A stretch of DNA of 64,000 nucleotides from Salibaculum sp035270045 (GTDB lineage Bacteria; Pseudomonadota; Alphaproteobacteria; Rhodobacterales; Rhodobacteraceae), in contig NZ_DATFIP010000059.1 in the NCBI RefSeq assembly GCF_035270045.1, positions 62,001 to 126,000 of the forward strand, written 5' to 3'. Both the position numbers and the translations under genes were made by a program. The notes beneath the pieces are model-generated. The model searched no databases, had not been told where the DNA came from, and saw nothing but the letters and a program-made list of their open reading frames with translations. Positions 9,537 through 18,498 of the stretch are shown piece after piece (the first letter of the stretch is position 1; each line of letters opens with the position of its first letter).

Positions 9537-10514
9537 CTACATCTCGTAGCGTTGCAAGCGGCGCTGGACCAGCGCCAGGTAGATCGTGACCCCCACCAGA
9601 ATGATGAAAAACATCATGCTGGCGATCGTCGCGCCCATGTGGGTATCCCCGACCTGAAGCTGTTGGCCGAAGAAGGTCCGGAACAGAAGGGTGCCCATGA
9701 CATCCGTCGAGAAGTTGGGCGCGCCCAGCGACCCCTGGATCGAGTAGATCAGGTCGAAACTGACCGTGAAGTTGCCGATGTAGGTCAGGATCGCGACGAT
9801 CCCGAGGGTCGGCAGGATCAGCGGCAATTTGACCTTCCAGAAGATCGACCAGCCGCCCAGTCCATCGACCCGCGCGGCATCGATCAGTTCGTCCGGGATG
9901 GACAGCAACGCGGCGTAGATCAACATCATCGGGATGCCCACGTATTGCCAGACCGAGATCAGTGACACCGTCGCCAGCGCGCTGGATTCAAGCCCCAGCC
10001 AGGGCTGGTAGAGCCAGGCCAGGCCAATGGTGCCCAGCAGCGTCTCGGACACACCCCAGAGCGGCGAGAGGATCAACTCCCAGATGAAGCCGACGATGAC
10101 CACTGACAGCAGCGTGGGCACGAAGATCAGCGTGCGGTAGGCCGAGCCGAAGCGCGGCGCGAGGCTGAGCAGAGCGGCGAGCAGCAGCCCGAGCGGATTC
10201 TGCACCACCATGTGAATGAAGAAGAGGACCAGGTTATTCCAGAACGCCCGCCAGAACTGCGTCGCCCAGTTGGGATCGAAAAGCAGCGTGGCGTAGTTGT
10301 CGAGACCCGCCCAGACGGCGGTGCCATCCTCCAGCCCGTCGAAAAGGCTCAGGCGCAGGCTTTCGATCAGCGGGTAGATCGAGAAGACGGTATAGATCAG
10401 CAGCGCAGGCGCCAGGAAGACGAAGATATGCGCGCCCGCGGCCCGGCGGCGCTTGCGGCGGCCTGCGGGGCGGGTCGGCACGCCCTCGGGCTTGTCTGTC
10501 GTTGGGTCGGACAC
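9537..10514 (-). CDS. Sugar ABC transporter permease (MalF type)
   Basis: A 325-residue partner permease with six predicted helices after a basic, proline-rich cytoplasmic start. The EAA-type loop reads AARVDGLGGWSIFWKVKLPL. It begins with GTG after a GGAGG-like site and lies 78 bases downstream of the binding-protein gene; the stretch between them is rich in short GC repeats that could form a hairpin lowering expression of downstream genes relative to the binding protein, which is common in such operons but not proven here. Confidence 0.92.
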   Translation of the reverse strand: MSDPTTDKPEGVPTRPAGRRKRRRAAGAHIFVFLAPALLIYTVFSIYPLIESLRLSLFDGLEDGTAVWAGLDNYATLLFDPNWATQFWRAFWNNLVLFFIHMVVQNPLGLLLAALLSLAPRFGSAYRTLIFVPTLLSVVIVGFIWELILSPLWGVSETLLGTIGLAWLYQPWLGLESSALATVSLISVWQYVGIPMMLIYAALLSIPDELIDAARVDGLGGWSIFWKVKLPLILPTLGIVAILTYIGNFTVSFDLIYSIQGSLGAPNFSTDVMGTLLFRTFFGQQLQVGDTHMGATIASMMFFIILVGVTIYLALVQRRLQRYEM

Positions 10515-10592
10515 GTCCGGTCCTCCGTCTTTGGCGCGGCTGGGGCGCCCGCCCCCACGGTTGGTGGGGGCGGGCTTGTCAGAGCGGACGGA

Positions 10593-11852
10593 TCAGTCCT
10601 GCTGCGGTTCGTACCAGGACTCCAGACCTGCCTGGAGGGTCTGCGCGGCCTCTTGCGGGGTCGAGGCCTCGTTGAACACGTTGGAGCTGACACCCCACAT
10701 GTTGTTCCATGTGTTGGGCTCGCCACGCGACAGGATCTGGTGGGCAACCCGGATCGTGCTCTCGCACTCCTGCCGCCACGAGATCATCTCCTGTGCCAGT
10801 GGATCCTCGACATCGAACTGCGCGTTCGAGAGCGAGAAGAAGCCTGGAAGCTGGTTGGTGTAAAGCTCGGCGAACTCGGCACTCGCGACCCACTCAAGGA
10901 AGGTGCGCGCGGCCTCGGGGTCGTCGCTTGCCGCGTTCATTCCGATGCCGATGTCGGTATGGTCCGAGATGTAGCAGGTATCACCCGCGGCCTCGACGGG
11001 CGGTGGAAAGGCGCCCATCTCGAAGAAGGCCTGCTGGTTGAAGCCGCCGATCTCCCACGAGCCGGCCGGGTAGATCGCCGCGCGGCCCAAAGTGAAAAGG
11101 TTCTGGCTGTCGGTATAGCCCTGCGCCTGATAGGCACGGCCCATGTAATCGTTCCAGCGCTGCATCACCTCGAAGGGCTTGACGAACTGCGGATCGGTGA
11201 ACTCCGCTGACCCGTCGAGCAGGGCCTGGCGGCCTTCCTCGCCGTTCCAGTAGGTCGGCCCGATGTTGGTATAGGCCATGGTGGCCGCTTCCCACTGATC
11301 GGCCGAGCCGATGGCCAACGGCGTGTACGTGCCGTCCTCCTGGATGGCGTCAAGAACGCCGAAGAAGTCCTCGACGGTCTCCGGCTCTTCCAGGCCCAGT
11401 TCCTCGAAAGCCTCGGCATTGTAGATGAAACCGTGGATGACCGAGGCCATGGGCACGCAGAATGTCGCGCTTCCGTCGTCGGTCTGCCAGGCGGCCTTGG
11501 CGAAGTCCGGGAAGTTGTCCAGCCCGTCGAGGTCCGAGATGTCGGACAGCTGACCACGCTGGTAAAGCGCGAGCGATCCGTCGAAGGGCCGGCACGTGAT
11601 CAGATCTCCGCCAGTACCTCCGTCGAGCCGCGCGTTCAGCGCCGCGTTGTATTCCGTGGGCGAGGTCGGCGTGAACTGGACATCGATTTCCGGGTGCTGG
11701 GCCTCGAAGGCGGGGATCAGGACATCGTCCCAGATCGCCTGGTCCTCGGACCGCCAGCTTTCGATGGTGAGCGTGGCCTCTTGCGCCAAGGCCGCGGCCC
11801 CGGCAACGCATAGCGCCAGGGTGGCCGTGGTGGTCTTCATGATGCGCGTCAT
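10593..11852 (-). CDS. Extracellular sugar-binding protein of the ABC importer
   Basis: A 419-residue family-1 solute-binding protein that captures the substrate in the periplasm. Residues 1-26 form a signal peptide (basic start, hydrophobic core, cleavage after ALA). I use the ATG at 11852, with AGGGAG just upstream, not the longer frame. The mature protein has the two-lobe pattern (IESWRSEDQAIWDDVLIPAF at the front, several tryptophan and tyrosine ligand-face residues such as YWNGEEGRQ). It is the first gene of the minus-strand operon, read divergently from the kinase gene, so both operons share the control region 11853-12135. Its ligand is probably GlcNAc, MurNAc or a muropeptide sugar. 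Confidence 0.92.
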   Translation of the reverse strand: MTRIMKTTTATLALCVAGAAALAQEATLTIESWRSEDQAIWDDVLIPAFEAQHPEIDVQFTPTSPTEYNAALNARLDGGTGGDLITCRPFDGSLALYQRGQLSDISDLDGLDNFPDFAKAAWQTDDGSATFCVPMASVIHGFIYNAEAFEELGLEEPETVEDFFGVLDAIQEDGTYTPLAIGSADQWEAATMAYTNIGPTYWNGEEGRQALLDGSAEFTDPQFVKPFEVMQRWNDYMGRAYQAQGYTDSQNLFTLGRAAIYPAGSWEIGGFNQQAFFEMGAFPPPVEAAGDTCYISDHTDIGIGMNAASDDPEAARTFLEWVASAEFAELYTNQLPGFFSLSNAQFDVEDPLAQEMISWRQECESTIRVAHQILSRGEPNTWNNMWGVSSNVFNEASTPQEAAQTLQAGLESWYEPQQD

Positions 11853-12046
11853 CTCGCACTCCCTTTGTTGTGGCCTGGCGTCTTTGTACCCCGTGACGCC
11901 TCGTTGGCATGCGCCAGGTGCACACCAAGGCAATCAAGAGCGACCGGGCCGCCCCGCCGCCAGGAACAGCGTGGAGGGCGGCGAATCGTTCCTTCCCCGA
12001 CATTCTCGAACATTAACTCCAATAGCAAGACCAATTTGCAATATAT

Positions 12047-12070
12047 AATACCAAACGACATTTTGGTATT
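12047..12070. promoter_or_regulatory. Inverted repeat in the divergent promoter region, likely GntR operator
   Basis: Arms AATACCAAA (12047-12055) and TTTGGTATT (12062-12070) are perfect reverse complements with a six-base spacer. The region is AT-rich in a GC-rich genome, includes TATAAT at 12044-12049, and lies between the transporter and kinase operons. GGTAT/ATACC half-sites fit HutC-type GntR regulators such as NagR. A separate AATAGCAA at 12021-12028 matches the half-site found before the second GntR gene. Confidence 0.6.
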
Positions 12071-12135
12071 GTCATTGGGTATTCCATTGGCTACGCTTGG
12101 ATCGAACCCGCCAGTGCAGGAAAGGCGCGCGGCCG

Positions 12136-13035
12136 ATGGTATCCCATGTCCCCCTTGTCGTGATCGACGGCGGCGGTACAGGTTCGCGCCTGCGCGCCCT
12201 GGCCGATGACGGGGGCGTTCTGGCCGAGGCCAGTGCCGGTCCCTCGAACCTGACCTACGGCGTCGAGTCGGCTTGGCGCAGCGTTGCCAGCGGCCTCGCC
12301 GAGCTGTCGGACAAAACCGGCATGCCGATTGAGGGCGCGCGCTTGTGGTGTGGCTTTGCCGGGGGGCGATCGCCACACAGACAAGCCGAATTCCGTGCAG
12401 CCAACCCGGTCGGCGCGTCCGAGATATCCATCGTGACCGACGGCTTCGCGGCGCTCGTGGGGGCCCACGACGGGCGCCCCGGCATCGTTCTGGCAGTCGG
12501 CACCGGCGTTGCCGCATATGCCCTATCCGCGCAGGGCGCTGTCGCCTCTTCGAGCGCCTGGGGCTACAAGATCGGGGACGAAGGCAGCGGCGGCTGGCTC
12601 GGCAACCGGGCCGTGGCCCTGCTGGCCCGCCACCTGGACGGACGTCACCCCATGGGCAGCGCCCTGTTTGACGCGCTGCGCGAGGAGGTGGGGAGCGACT
12701 TCAACACGATCCAGGTCTGGCTGGCGCAGGCCGACGCCACGCGCTTCGCCTCCCTGGCACCGCGCGTCATCGAAGCGGCGGAGGCCGGCGACGCGGTCGC
12801 ACGGAACCTGCTGGAGACCGCCGGGACAGAGCTGTCCTGCGCCGTGCGCGCCATCGATTCGGGTCAGCCCCTCGCCGTGCTGGGCGGCCTGTCAAACGTC
12901 ATGACGCCACGCCTTGCGGCCGACCTGCGGGCCCGGGTCGTGCCCGCGCGCGGCAACGCCCTCGACGGACTGCGGATCATGGCGGCCAACAATTGGCGCA
13001 CCGAAAAGGGCCTGCCCACGGGGTCCGGCCCATGA
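12136..13035 (+). CDS. BadF/BadG-family amino-sugar kinase
   Basis: A 299-residue ATP-dependent kinase of the BadF/BadG/BcrA/BcrD fold (ASKHA superfamily). The phosphate-1 motif VVIDGGGTGSRLRA is at about residues 8-21, the second phosphate motif is VLAVGTGVAAYA, and the family segment WGYKIGDEGSGGWLGNRAV is clear. Relatives phosphorylate GlcNAc, and the clostridial MurK member phosphorylates both MurNAc and GlcNAc. With MurQ and NagA/NagB as neighbours and no PTS gene in sight, it is the best candidate for making the 6-phosphates here. The ATG at 12136 follows GGAAAGG; an upstream TTG is less likely. Its stop overlaps the GntR start. Confidence 0.88.
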   Translation: MVSHVPLVVIDGGGTGSRLRALADDGGVLAEASAGPSNLTYGVESAWRSVASGLAELSDKTGMPIEGARLWCGFAGGRSPHRQAEFRAANPVGASEISIVTDGFAALVGAHDGRPGIVLAVGTGVAAYALSAQGAVASSSAWGYKIGDEGSGGWLGNRAVALLARHLDGRHPMGSALFDALREEVGSDFNTIQVWLAQADATRFASLAPRVIEAAEAGDAVARNLLETAGTELSCAVRAIDSGQPLAVLGGLSNVMTPRLAADLRARVVPARGNALDGLRIMAANNWRTEKGLPTGSGP

Positions 13036-13742
13036 CCGACATCACGCTGCCCAGACAGGCCCGCTACAAGCTGCTGGCCGAAGGGCTCATGCGCCGGATC
13101 GAGGATGGCGAGCTTGCCCCCGGCACAGCCCTGCCGCCCGAACGCAGCCTGGCCGAAATGCACGGGGTCAGCCGAGTGACCGTGCGGCGCGCGATCAAGC
13201 ACCTGGGCGAGCGCGGCCTGGTCGAGCAGCGGCGCGGCGCCGGCACCTTCGTTTCCCGGCGTTTCTCACAGCCGCTTTCGGTGCTGACCAGCTTTTCCGA
13301 GGACCTGGCCGCGCGCGGCATGACCGGGCATTCGCGCGTCATCTCCAGCGGCCGGGGCCGCGCTACCCCGGAAGAGGTCATCGCGCTCGGTCTCGGGCCG
13401 AACGCGCCCGTCACGCGGATGACCCGGCTGCGGTCCGCCGACGGCCAGCCCCTCGCCGTGGAGGCAACGACCGTGCTTTCAGAGGCGCTGGCGAACCCCC
13501 GGCTGATCTCGGACTCTCTGTATGAAACCATGGCGACGTGCGGGATGCGCCCGGTTCGTGCCGTACAGCGGCTGACCGCCGTCGCCATCGACCCCGGCAT
13601 GGCTGACCTGCTGGACGTGGCCCCCGGCGCCCCGGGCCTGCTGATCACGCGCATCGGCTATACCGCCGCCGATCGCGCGGTCGAACTGACGCGGTCGACC
13701 TTTCGCGGCGACCGCTGGGACTTCGTGACGGAGCTTTCATGA
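13032..13742 (+). CDS. GntR-family (HutC-type) transcriptional regulator, first copy
   Basis: A 236-residue regulator with an N-terminal winged helix (PPERSLAEMHGVSRVTVRRA is the recognition region, about residues 36-55) and a C-terminal UTRA ligand domain. UTRA regulators of this kind sense phosphorylated sugars such as GlcN-6-P or GlcNAc-6-P. It is wedged between kinase and nagA, overlapping both by four bases, so it is made with the pathway it probably controls. The likely operator is the AATACCAAA inverted repeat before the kinase. Confidence 0.92.
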   Translation: MTDITLPRQARYKLLAEGLMRRIEDGELAPGTALPPERSLAEMHGVSRVTVRRAIKHLGERGLVEQRRGAGTFVSRRFSQPLSVLTSFSEDLAARGMTGHSRVISSGRGRATPEEVIALGLGPNAPVTRMTRLRSADGQPLAVEATTVLSEALANPRLISDSLYETMATCGMRPVRAVQRLTAVAIDPGMADLLDVAPGAPGLLITRIGYTAADRAVELTRSTFRGDRWDFVTELS

Positions 13743-14857
13743 CCCCGAAAGATGCCACACCGCCGCGCAGCCTGACAGGCTGCATCCTGACCGAAACAGG
13801 CTGGATAAAGGGCACATTGCATTGCGGCGACCGGATCACCGCCATCGAGGGGCAGGCGGTCGAGACCCCGACCGCGCCCTACATCCTGCCCGGCTTCGTG
13901 GACCTGCACGTTCATGGCGGCGGCGGCCACGACATGATGACGGGCGACACGGCAATCCGTGGGGCCGCCTTGCTGCATGCCCGCCATGGGACGACCTCGA
14001 TGCTGCCCACATCCGTGACCGCGCCGAAGGCCGACCTTACAGCCTTTCTCGAGGCCGTCGCCGCCTGTATGGAACGGCCCGCCCCGACGGGCGCCCGCAT
14101 CCTGGGCGCGCACCTGGAAGGCCCCTTCATCAATCCCGAAAAGCTCGGCGCCCAGCCGCCCCATGCCACCCCGCCGGATCCGGACCAACTGCGCGCCTGG
14201 GCCGCAATCGCACCGGTCCTCGCAATGACCTTCGCCCCCGAGATGGACCCAGATCAAGCGCTGGAGGACGCCATGCGCAGCTTGGACATCCGCGCCCAAA
14301 TGGGCCATTCGCTATGTGACTATGCCACGGCGCGGGGCGCCCTGGCGCGCGGCTGCGGCGTGACCCACATGTTCAATGCCATGAGCCCCCTGTCCCACCG
14401 CGACAACGGGCTGGCCGGGGCCGCGCTGGCCCATGCCGCCAATGCCGAGATCATCCCTGACCTGATCCATGTGGAACCCGGCGCCATCCTGGCCGCCCGA
14501 CGAGCGATCCCGAACCTCTACGGCGTGACCGACGCGACCGCGGGCGCGGGGATGCCCGACGGCCCCTACCGGCTGGGCGCCCATGCGGTGATCAAGGCCC
14601 GCGGGGCCATGCGGCTGGCCGATGGAACGCTGGCCGGATCGGCTCTGACCATGGATGTCGCGCTGCGCAATCTCGTTGGCCTCGGCCTGCCGCTGGCCGA
14701 GGCGGCGCGGCGGCTTTCAACCCTGCCCGCCGACTGGCTCGGCCGGGCCGACATCGGTCGTCTGGCCCCCGGCGCCCACGCGGATGTCCTGCAATTCGAC
14801 GCCGGCCTCGCACTCACCGACGTGTCGATCGGCGGCACCCCCTGTCCCCCGAGGTAA
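13739..14857 (+). CDS. nagA: N-acetylglucosamine-6-phosphate deacetylase
   Basis: NagA hydrolyses GlcNAc-6-P to GlcN-6-P and acetate. The 372-residue amidohydrolase shows the metal motif LPGFVDLHVHGGGG, the conserved HLEGPFIN, the HMFNAMSPLSHR histidine and asparagine segment, and the catalytic aspartate in YGVTDATAGAGMPDG. It starts with ATGA overlapping the regulator and ends four bases before nagB. The length is normal. It receives substrate both from direct GlcNAc phosphorylation and from MurQ. Confidence 0.95.
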   Translation: MTPKDATPPRSLTGCILTETGWIKGTLHCGDRITAIEGQAVETPTAPYILPGFVDLHVHGGGGHDMMTGDTAIRGAALLHARHGTTSMLPTSVTAPKADLTAFLEAVAACMERPAPTGARILGAHLEGPFINPEKLGAQPPHATPPDPDQLRAWAAIAPVLAMTFAPEMDPDQALEDAMRSLDIRAQMGHSLCDYATARGALARGCGVTHMFNAMSPLSHRDNGLAGAALAHAANAEIIPDLIHVEPGAILAARRAIPNLYGVTDATAGAGMPDGPYRLGAHAVIKARGAMRLADGTLAGSALTMDVALRNLVGLGLPLAEAARRLSTLPADWLGRADIGRLAPGAHADVLQFDAGLALTDVSIGGTPCPPR

Positions 14858-14861
14858 CCTG

Positions 14862-15647
14862 ATGGAAGTCCTGCCCTGCAAGAGCCGCGCCGATGCCGTG
14901 GCGCTGACCGCCAAACTGATCGGCGCGCGGCTGGAGGCAACGCCCGACATGGTGCTCGGCCTTGCCACCGGGCGCACGATGGAAGAGGTCTATGACCACC
15001 TGGCAACGGGCGGCGCGCGCTTTGACCGCTGCACCACCTTCAACCTGGACGAATATGTCGGACTGCCACCGGAGGACCCGCAGAGCTATGCGTCCTACAT
15101 GGCCGATCATCTCTTTGACCGGGTCGATATTGACAGTGCCCGCACCCACCTGCCCGACGGCATGGCGACGGACCTTGGCCAGGCGGCCCGGGATTACGAG
15201 GCGCGGATCGCCGCCGCCGGAGGTATCGACCTGCAACTGCTGGGAATAGGCGCCGCGGGCCATATCGGCTTCAACGAGCCGCTTTCGGCCTTCCGCTCGC
15301 GCACGCGCGACAAGATCCTGACCCCGACCACCCGCGACCAGAACGCCGGCATGTTCGGCGGCGACGCGGCGCGCGTTCCCAAGCGCGCCCTGACAATGGG
15401 CGTTGGCACGATCCTCGACAGCCGCGAGCTGATCCTGCTGGCCTGCGGCGCCGCCAAGGCACAGGTCATAGCCCGCGCTGTCGAGGGGCCTCTGACATCG
15501 CGCGTCAGCGCCTCGGCGATACAGCTGCACCCGGCCTGCAAGGTGATCCTGGACGACGAAGCGGCGGCGGCACTCGAGGATATCGCCTATTACCGGTTCG
15601 TCTGCGCCAACGAAGAGAAATGGAACGCCTACCGCAGCCACCTGTGA
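14862..15647 (+). CDS. nagB: Glucosamine-6-phosphate deaminase
   Basis: NagB converts GlcN-6-P to fructose-6-phosphate and ammonia, joining the pathway to glycolysis. The 261-residue protein has LGLATGRTMEEVYDHL, the active-site segment TTFNLDEYVGL with its aspartate, and LLGIGAAGHIGFNEP with the histidine and glutamate of the catalytic triad. The start at 14862 follows GAGG/GGTAA just inside the nagA end; the longer in-frame frame runs through nagA and is not coding. It is the last enzyme gene before the second regulator. Confidence 0.95.
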   Translation: MEVLPCKSRADAVALTAKLIGARLEATPDMVLGLATGRTMEEVYDHLATGGARFDRCTTFNLDEYVGLPPEDPQSYASYMADHLFDRVDIDSARTHLPDGMATDLGQAARDYEARIAAAGGIDLQLLGIGAAGHIGFNEPLSAFRSRTRDKILTPTTRDQNAGMFGGDAARVPKRALTMGVGTILDSRELILLACGAAKAQVIARAVEGPLTSRVSASAIQLHPACKVILDDEAAAALEDIAYYRFVCANEEKWNAYRSHL

Positions 15648-15697
15648 CCGGCCGCCGGGGCCGCTCGCCGGCGCGAAAGAGCTTGACCCGGTGGGGT

Positions 15698-15720
15698 TTG
15701 CTATTATCCCACCATAGCAA
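15698..15720. promoter_or_regulatory. Inverted repeat before the second GntR gene
   Basis: TTGCTAT (15698-15704) and ATAGCAA (15714-15720) are perfect arms with a nine-base spacer, placed between a TTGACC at 15683-15688 and the start of the regulator. Position and symmetry fit an autoregulatory operator. The half-site AATAGCAA recurs at 12021-12028 in the transporter/kinase control region. Confidence 0.6.
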
Positions 15721-15734
15721 TGGACAGGTCCGAC

Positions 15735-16499
15735 GTGAGCGCCAGTGCCGATACCCTCTTTGCAGCCGCCGCCTGGCATGAGCCCGGAGCGGGGCCGCGC
15801 TATCTGCAATTGTCGCGCCACATCGCCGATGCCATCAATGGCGGCACCCTGCGAGAGGGCCAGAAACTGCCGGCCGAGCGCGATCTGGCCGACCTGGCCG
15901 ATGTTAGCCGCGTCACCGTGCGCCGGGCCGTGGCCGAACTTGTCCGCTCAGGCCTGATCGCGCAGCGCCGGGGGGCGGGCAGCTTCGTGACAGGCACCGC
16001 ACCGCGGACCGAGCAATCCCTTTCGACCCTCATCTCCTTTACCGAGAACATGAAGGCCCGCGGGCGCGTGTCGACCAGCCGGTTGCTCAACAGGGGTCTT
16101 CATGCCCCCAGCCCCGACGAGATGATGGCGCTTGGACTGTCGCCCGCGCGCCAGGTCGCGCGGGTGGAACGTCTGCGCAGCGCCGATGGAACGCCCATGG
16201 CAATCGAACGGTCCTCGCTGCCCGCCGATGTATTGCCCGACCCCGAAGCGGTGGAAATATCGCTCTACGAGGTGTTGCGCCGCCGCGGACAGGCCCCTGG
16301 CCGGGCCATCCAGCGGGTGACTGCCGTGAACGTGACTGGACCGGATGCCGAGTTGCTCTGCCTGCCCGAGAATACCGCGATCCTGAGGATCGACCGCACC
16401 GGCTACCTCGACAGCGGCCGCCCGGTGGAATTCACGCGCGGCCTTTACCGATCGGATTTCTACGATTTCGTCTCGGAACTGCGCCCGGACCGGGACTGA
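15735..16499 (+). CDS. GntR-family (HutC-type) transcriptional regulator, second copy
   Basis: A 254-residue paralogue of the regulator at 13032, with winged helix (LPAERDLADLADVSRVTVRR) and UTRA domain (ending FTRGLYRSDFYDFVSELR, nearly the same ending as the first copy). I favour the GTG at 15735, which has GGACAGG in front; an ATG at 15720 would overlap the inverted repeat and has no ribosome site. Two UTRA regulators in one sugar island suggest response to two different phosphosugars, for example GlcNAc-6-P and MurNAc-6-P. Confidence 0.9.
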   Translation: MSASADTLFAAAAWHEPGAGPRYLQLSRHIADAINGGTLREGQKLPAERDLADLADVSRVTVRRAVAELVRSGLIAQRRGAGSFVTGTAPRTEQSLSTLISFTENMKARGRVSTSRLLNRGLHAPSPDEMMALGLSPARQVARVERLRSADGTPMAIERSSLPADVLPDPEAVEISLYEVLRRRGQAPGRAIQRVTAVNVTGPDAELLCLPENTAILRIDRTGYLDSGRPVEFTRGLYRSDFYDFVSELRPDRD

Positions 16500-16598
16500 G
16501 CCGGGCCAGCGGCCGGAACCCGCCGCGCCCGCCCCCGCCACTTGACCTTGTCCGCGCCGCGCCCCAGCCTCGGCGGGACCATCACGGAAAGGGCCGAC

Positions 16599-17528
16599 AT
16601 GAAGAAGATCGTTCTCACCGGGGCCTGCGGCGCTCTTGGCATGCAGATCCGCGAAACCCTGGCCGGTCAGGCCGAGGAACTGCTGTCGGTCGACATCCAA
16701 CCTTCGCCCGACACGCTTCTGCCCAATGAGCGATTCGAGCAGGTTGACGTGTCCGACATGGCCGCCTTCGGGCCCCTGGTCGAGGGGGCCGACATGGTCG
16801 TCCATTTCGCCGCCATCGTCGATGAACGCCCCTTCGAGGAGCTTCTGGGCCCGAATTACATATCGTCCTACAACGTCTGGGAGGCTGCCTGGCAGCACGG
16901 TGCCCGGAGGATCGTCTATGCCTCGTCCGTTCATGCCGTGGGGATGCATGAAACAATGGCCGGGATCGGACTGGACGCCCCGCACCGGCCCGACACGTTC
17001 TACGGGCTTGCCAAGTGCTTTGCCGAGGACCTGGGCCGCATGTACTGGGAAAAGCGCGGGATGGAGGCCGTGTGCCTGCGCATCTTCTCGTGCACCTCCG
17101 AGCCGCAGAACCTGCGCGCATTGCAGACCTGGCTGAGCTACGACGACCTGCGCCAGCTTGTCCTTCGCGCCGTGGAGGCGCCGGTGACGGGCTTCGCCAC
17201 CGTCTACGGGATTTCCGCCAACACGCGCGCGCCGGTCAACAACGACCGCGCCGCGTTCCTGGGCTTCCGACCTCAAGACAATGCCGAGGACTGGGCCGGG
17301 GCGTTGCAGGCCGGCGCCCCGCGCCCGGCGCCCGACGACATGGGCTTCACCCGGCTGGGCGGGCCCTTCGCGGCAGTGCCGCTGGGCGAATCCGGCATCG
17401 CCGGGATCAAGGCCATGAGTGCCGCCGCTGGCGGCGCGGACACGTCGCCCGGGGCCGGGGCGGCGCCGGCCGAGGGTTCGAACGCCGACAAGCTGCCCCG
17501 GTTCCTGTCGCGCAAGATGGGTGACTGA
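16599..17528 (+). CDS. Uronate dehydrogenase-like NAD-dependent oxidoreductase
   Basis: A 309-residue extended short-chain dehydrogenase. The N terminus has the Rossmann motif TGACGALGMQIRE, and the catalytic YGLAKCFAEDLGRMYWEK carries the Tyr-x3-Lys pair. The segment LRIFSCTSEPQNLRALQTWL closely follows the uronate dehydrogenase of Agrobacterium, which oxidises galacturonate/glucuronate to the aldaro-lactone. About 40 C-terminal residues, alanine- and glycine-rich, are extra. The ATG at 16599 follows GGAAAGGG. It lies beyond the second GntR gene, so its substrate may be an amino-sugar-derived uronate; that is a guess from context. Confidence 0.78.
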   Translation: MKKIVLTGACGALGMQIRETLAGQAEELLSVDIQPSPDTLLPNERFEQVDVSDMAAFGPLVEGADMVVHFAAIVDERPFEELLGPNYISSYNVWEAAWQHGARRIVYASSVHAVGMHETMAGIGLDAPHRPDTFYGLAKCFAEDLGRMYWEKRGMEAVCLRIFSCTSEPQNLRALQTWLSYDDLRQLVLRAVEAPVTGFATVYGISANTRAPVNNDRAAFLGFRPQDNAEDWAGALQAGAPRPAPDDMGFTRLGGPFAAVPLGESGIAGIKAMSAAAGGADTSPGAGAAPAEGSNADKLPRFLSRKMGD

Positions 17529-17580
17529 GGCCGCGCGATCCGCTGCTGCGCCCGGCCCCGAAGCATGGCATAATCCCCAC

Positions 17581-18432
17581 ATGACCGAGGCGCGCGCCCA
17601 TGTCCTGGCCTTTCCCGAGGGGCTCGCCCCCGGGGCAACGCACCACTTGGTGCGGGCGGAACTGACGCCGCGCCGGCCGCGTCACCTGCACGGACATGCC
17701 TTTCACGAACTGCTCTGGGTGCAGAACGGGCAGGTGCGCCACCACCTGCCCGACCGGCGCGAGGACCTGGTCGAGGGTGACATGCTCTTCCTGCGCCCCG
17801 GCGATGCCCATGGCCTGCAAGGCCGGGGCGAGGCCTCCATGGTCGTGTCACTTTCGATCCGCGACAGCGCGATCAACGCGCTGGGTGCGCGCCACCCGGC
17901 CCTGACCGGCACAGGGTTCTGGTCCCTGACACCCGAACCGTCCCGGCATCATCTGGACCTGCGCCGCATGGTCGAGGTGAACCACGCCGCGCTGCGCCTG
18001 GAACGCGCGCCGCGCGGCGCTCTGGCGCTGGAGGCCTTCCTGCTGCCGCTGCTGGCTGATCTGGCGCAGCCCCCCGCGGGCATCCCGCCCGAGGCGCCCG
18101 CCTGGCTGCACCGCGCCTGCCGCGCCGCGCAGGAGCCGGAGATCTTTCGCCAGGGGGCGGCCGGGCTGGTCCGCGCCGCGGGCCGCGCCCACCCACATGT
18201 GGCCCGGACGATGCGGCGCCACCTCGGCCAGACCCCGTCGGATTACGTCAACGCCCGGCGCATGGCCCATGCCGCCACCCGCCTTCTGGGCAGCGAGGAC
18301 AGCCTGGCCGAGATCGCCGCCGATTGCGGGGTTCCCAACCTGTCGCATTTTCACAAGCTGTTCCTTGCCGCCCATGGCCAGACACCGCAGCGATTCCGGC
18401 GTGCCCGACGCCAACAGTTGATCCAGCCCTGA
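17581..18432 (+). CDS. AraC-family transcriptional regulator with cupin domain
   Basis: A 283-residue regulator with an N-terminal cupin sensor (RHLHGHAFHELLWVQNGQVRHHL, residues about 36-60, then FLRPGDAHGLQG) and a C-terminal double helix-turn-helix, with SLAEIAADCGVPNLSHFHKL as the second helix pair and the typical GQTPQRFRRARR ending. It is 66 bases ahead of deoC on the same strand and could sense a sugar or nucleoside for the genes downstream. A CATAAT box lies just before the ATG. Confidence 0.88.
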   Translation: MTEARAHVLAFPEGLAPGATHHLVRAELTPRRPRHLHGHAFHELLWVQNGQVRHHLPDRREDLVEGDMLFLRPGDAHGLQGRGEASMVVSLSIRDSAINALGARHPALTGTGFWSLTPEPSRHHLDLRRMVEVNHAALRLERAPRGALALEAFLLPLLADLAQPPAGIPPEAPAWLHRACRAAQEPEIFRQGAAGLVRAAGRAHPHVARTMRRHLGQTPSDYVNARRMAHAATRLLGSEDSLAEIAADCGVPNLSHFHKLFLAAHGQTPQRFRRARRQQLIQP

Positions 18433-18498
18433 CGCCGCGCCACATCTTGCCACGTTCCGCCCCCCGTGACAGGCTTTGACCACCGATGGGAGATCCCT

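Noticed and set aside
15720..15734. ATG at 15720 as start of the second GntR gene, possibly leaderless
   Set aside because: It overlaps the inverted repeat and has no ribosome site, while the GTG at 15735 has GGACAGG at a proper distance.
15948..17582. Minus-strand open frame of 544 residues
   Set aside because: It mirrors the GntR and uronate-dehydrogenase genes; high GC makes long antisense frames common, and no domain is visible.
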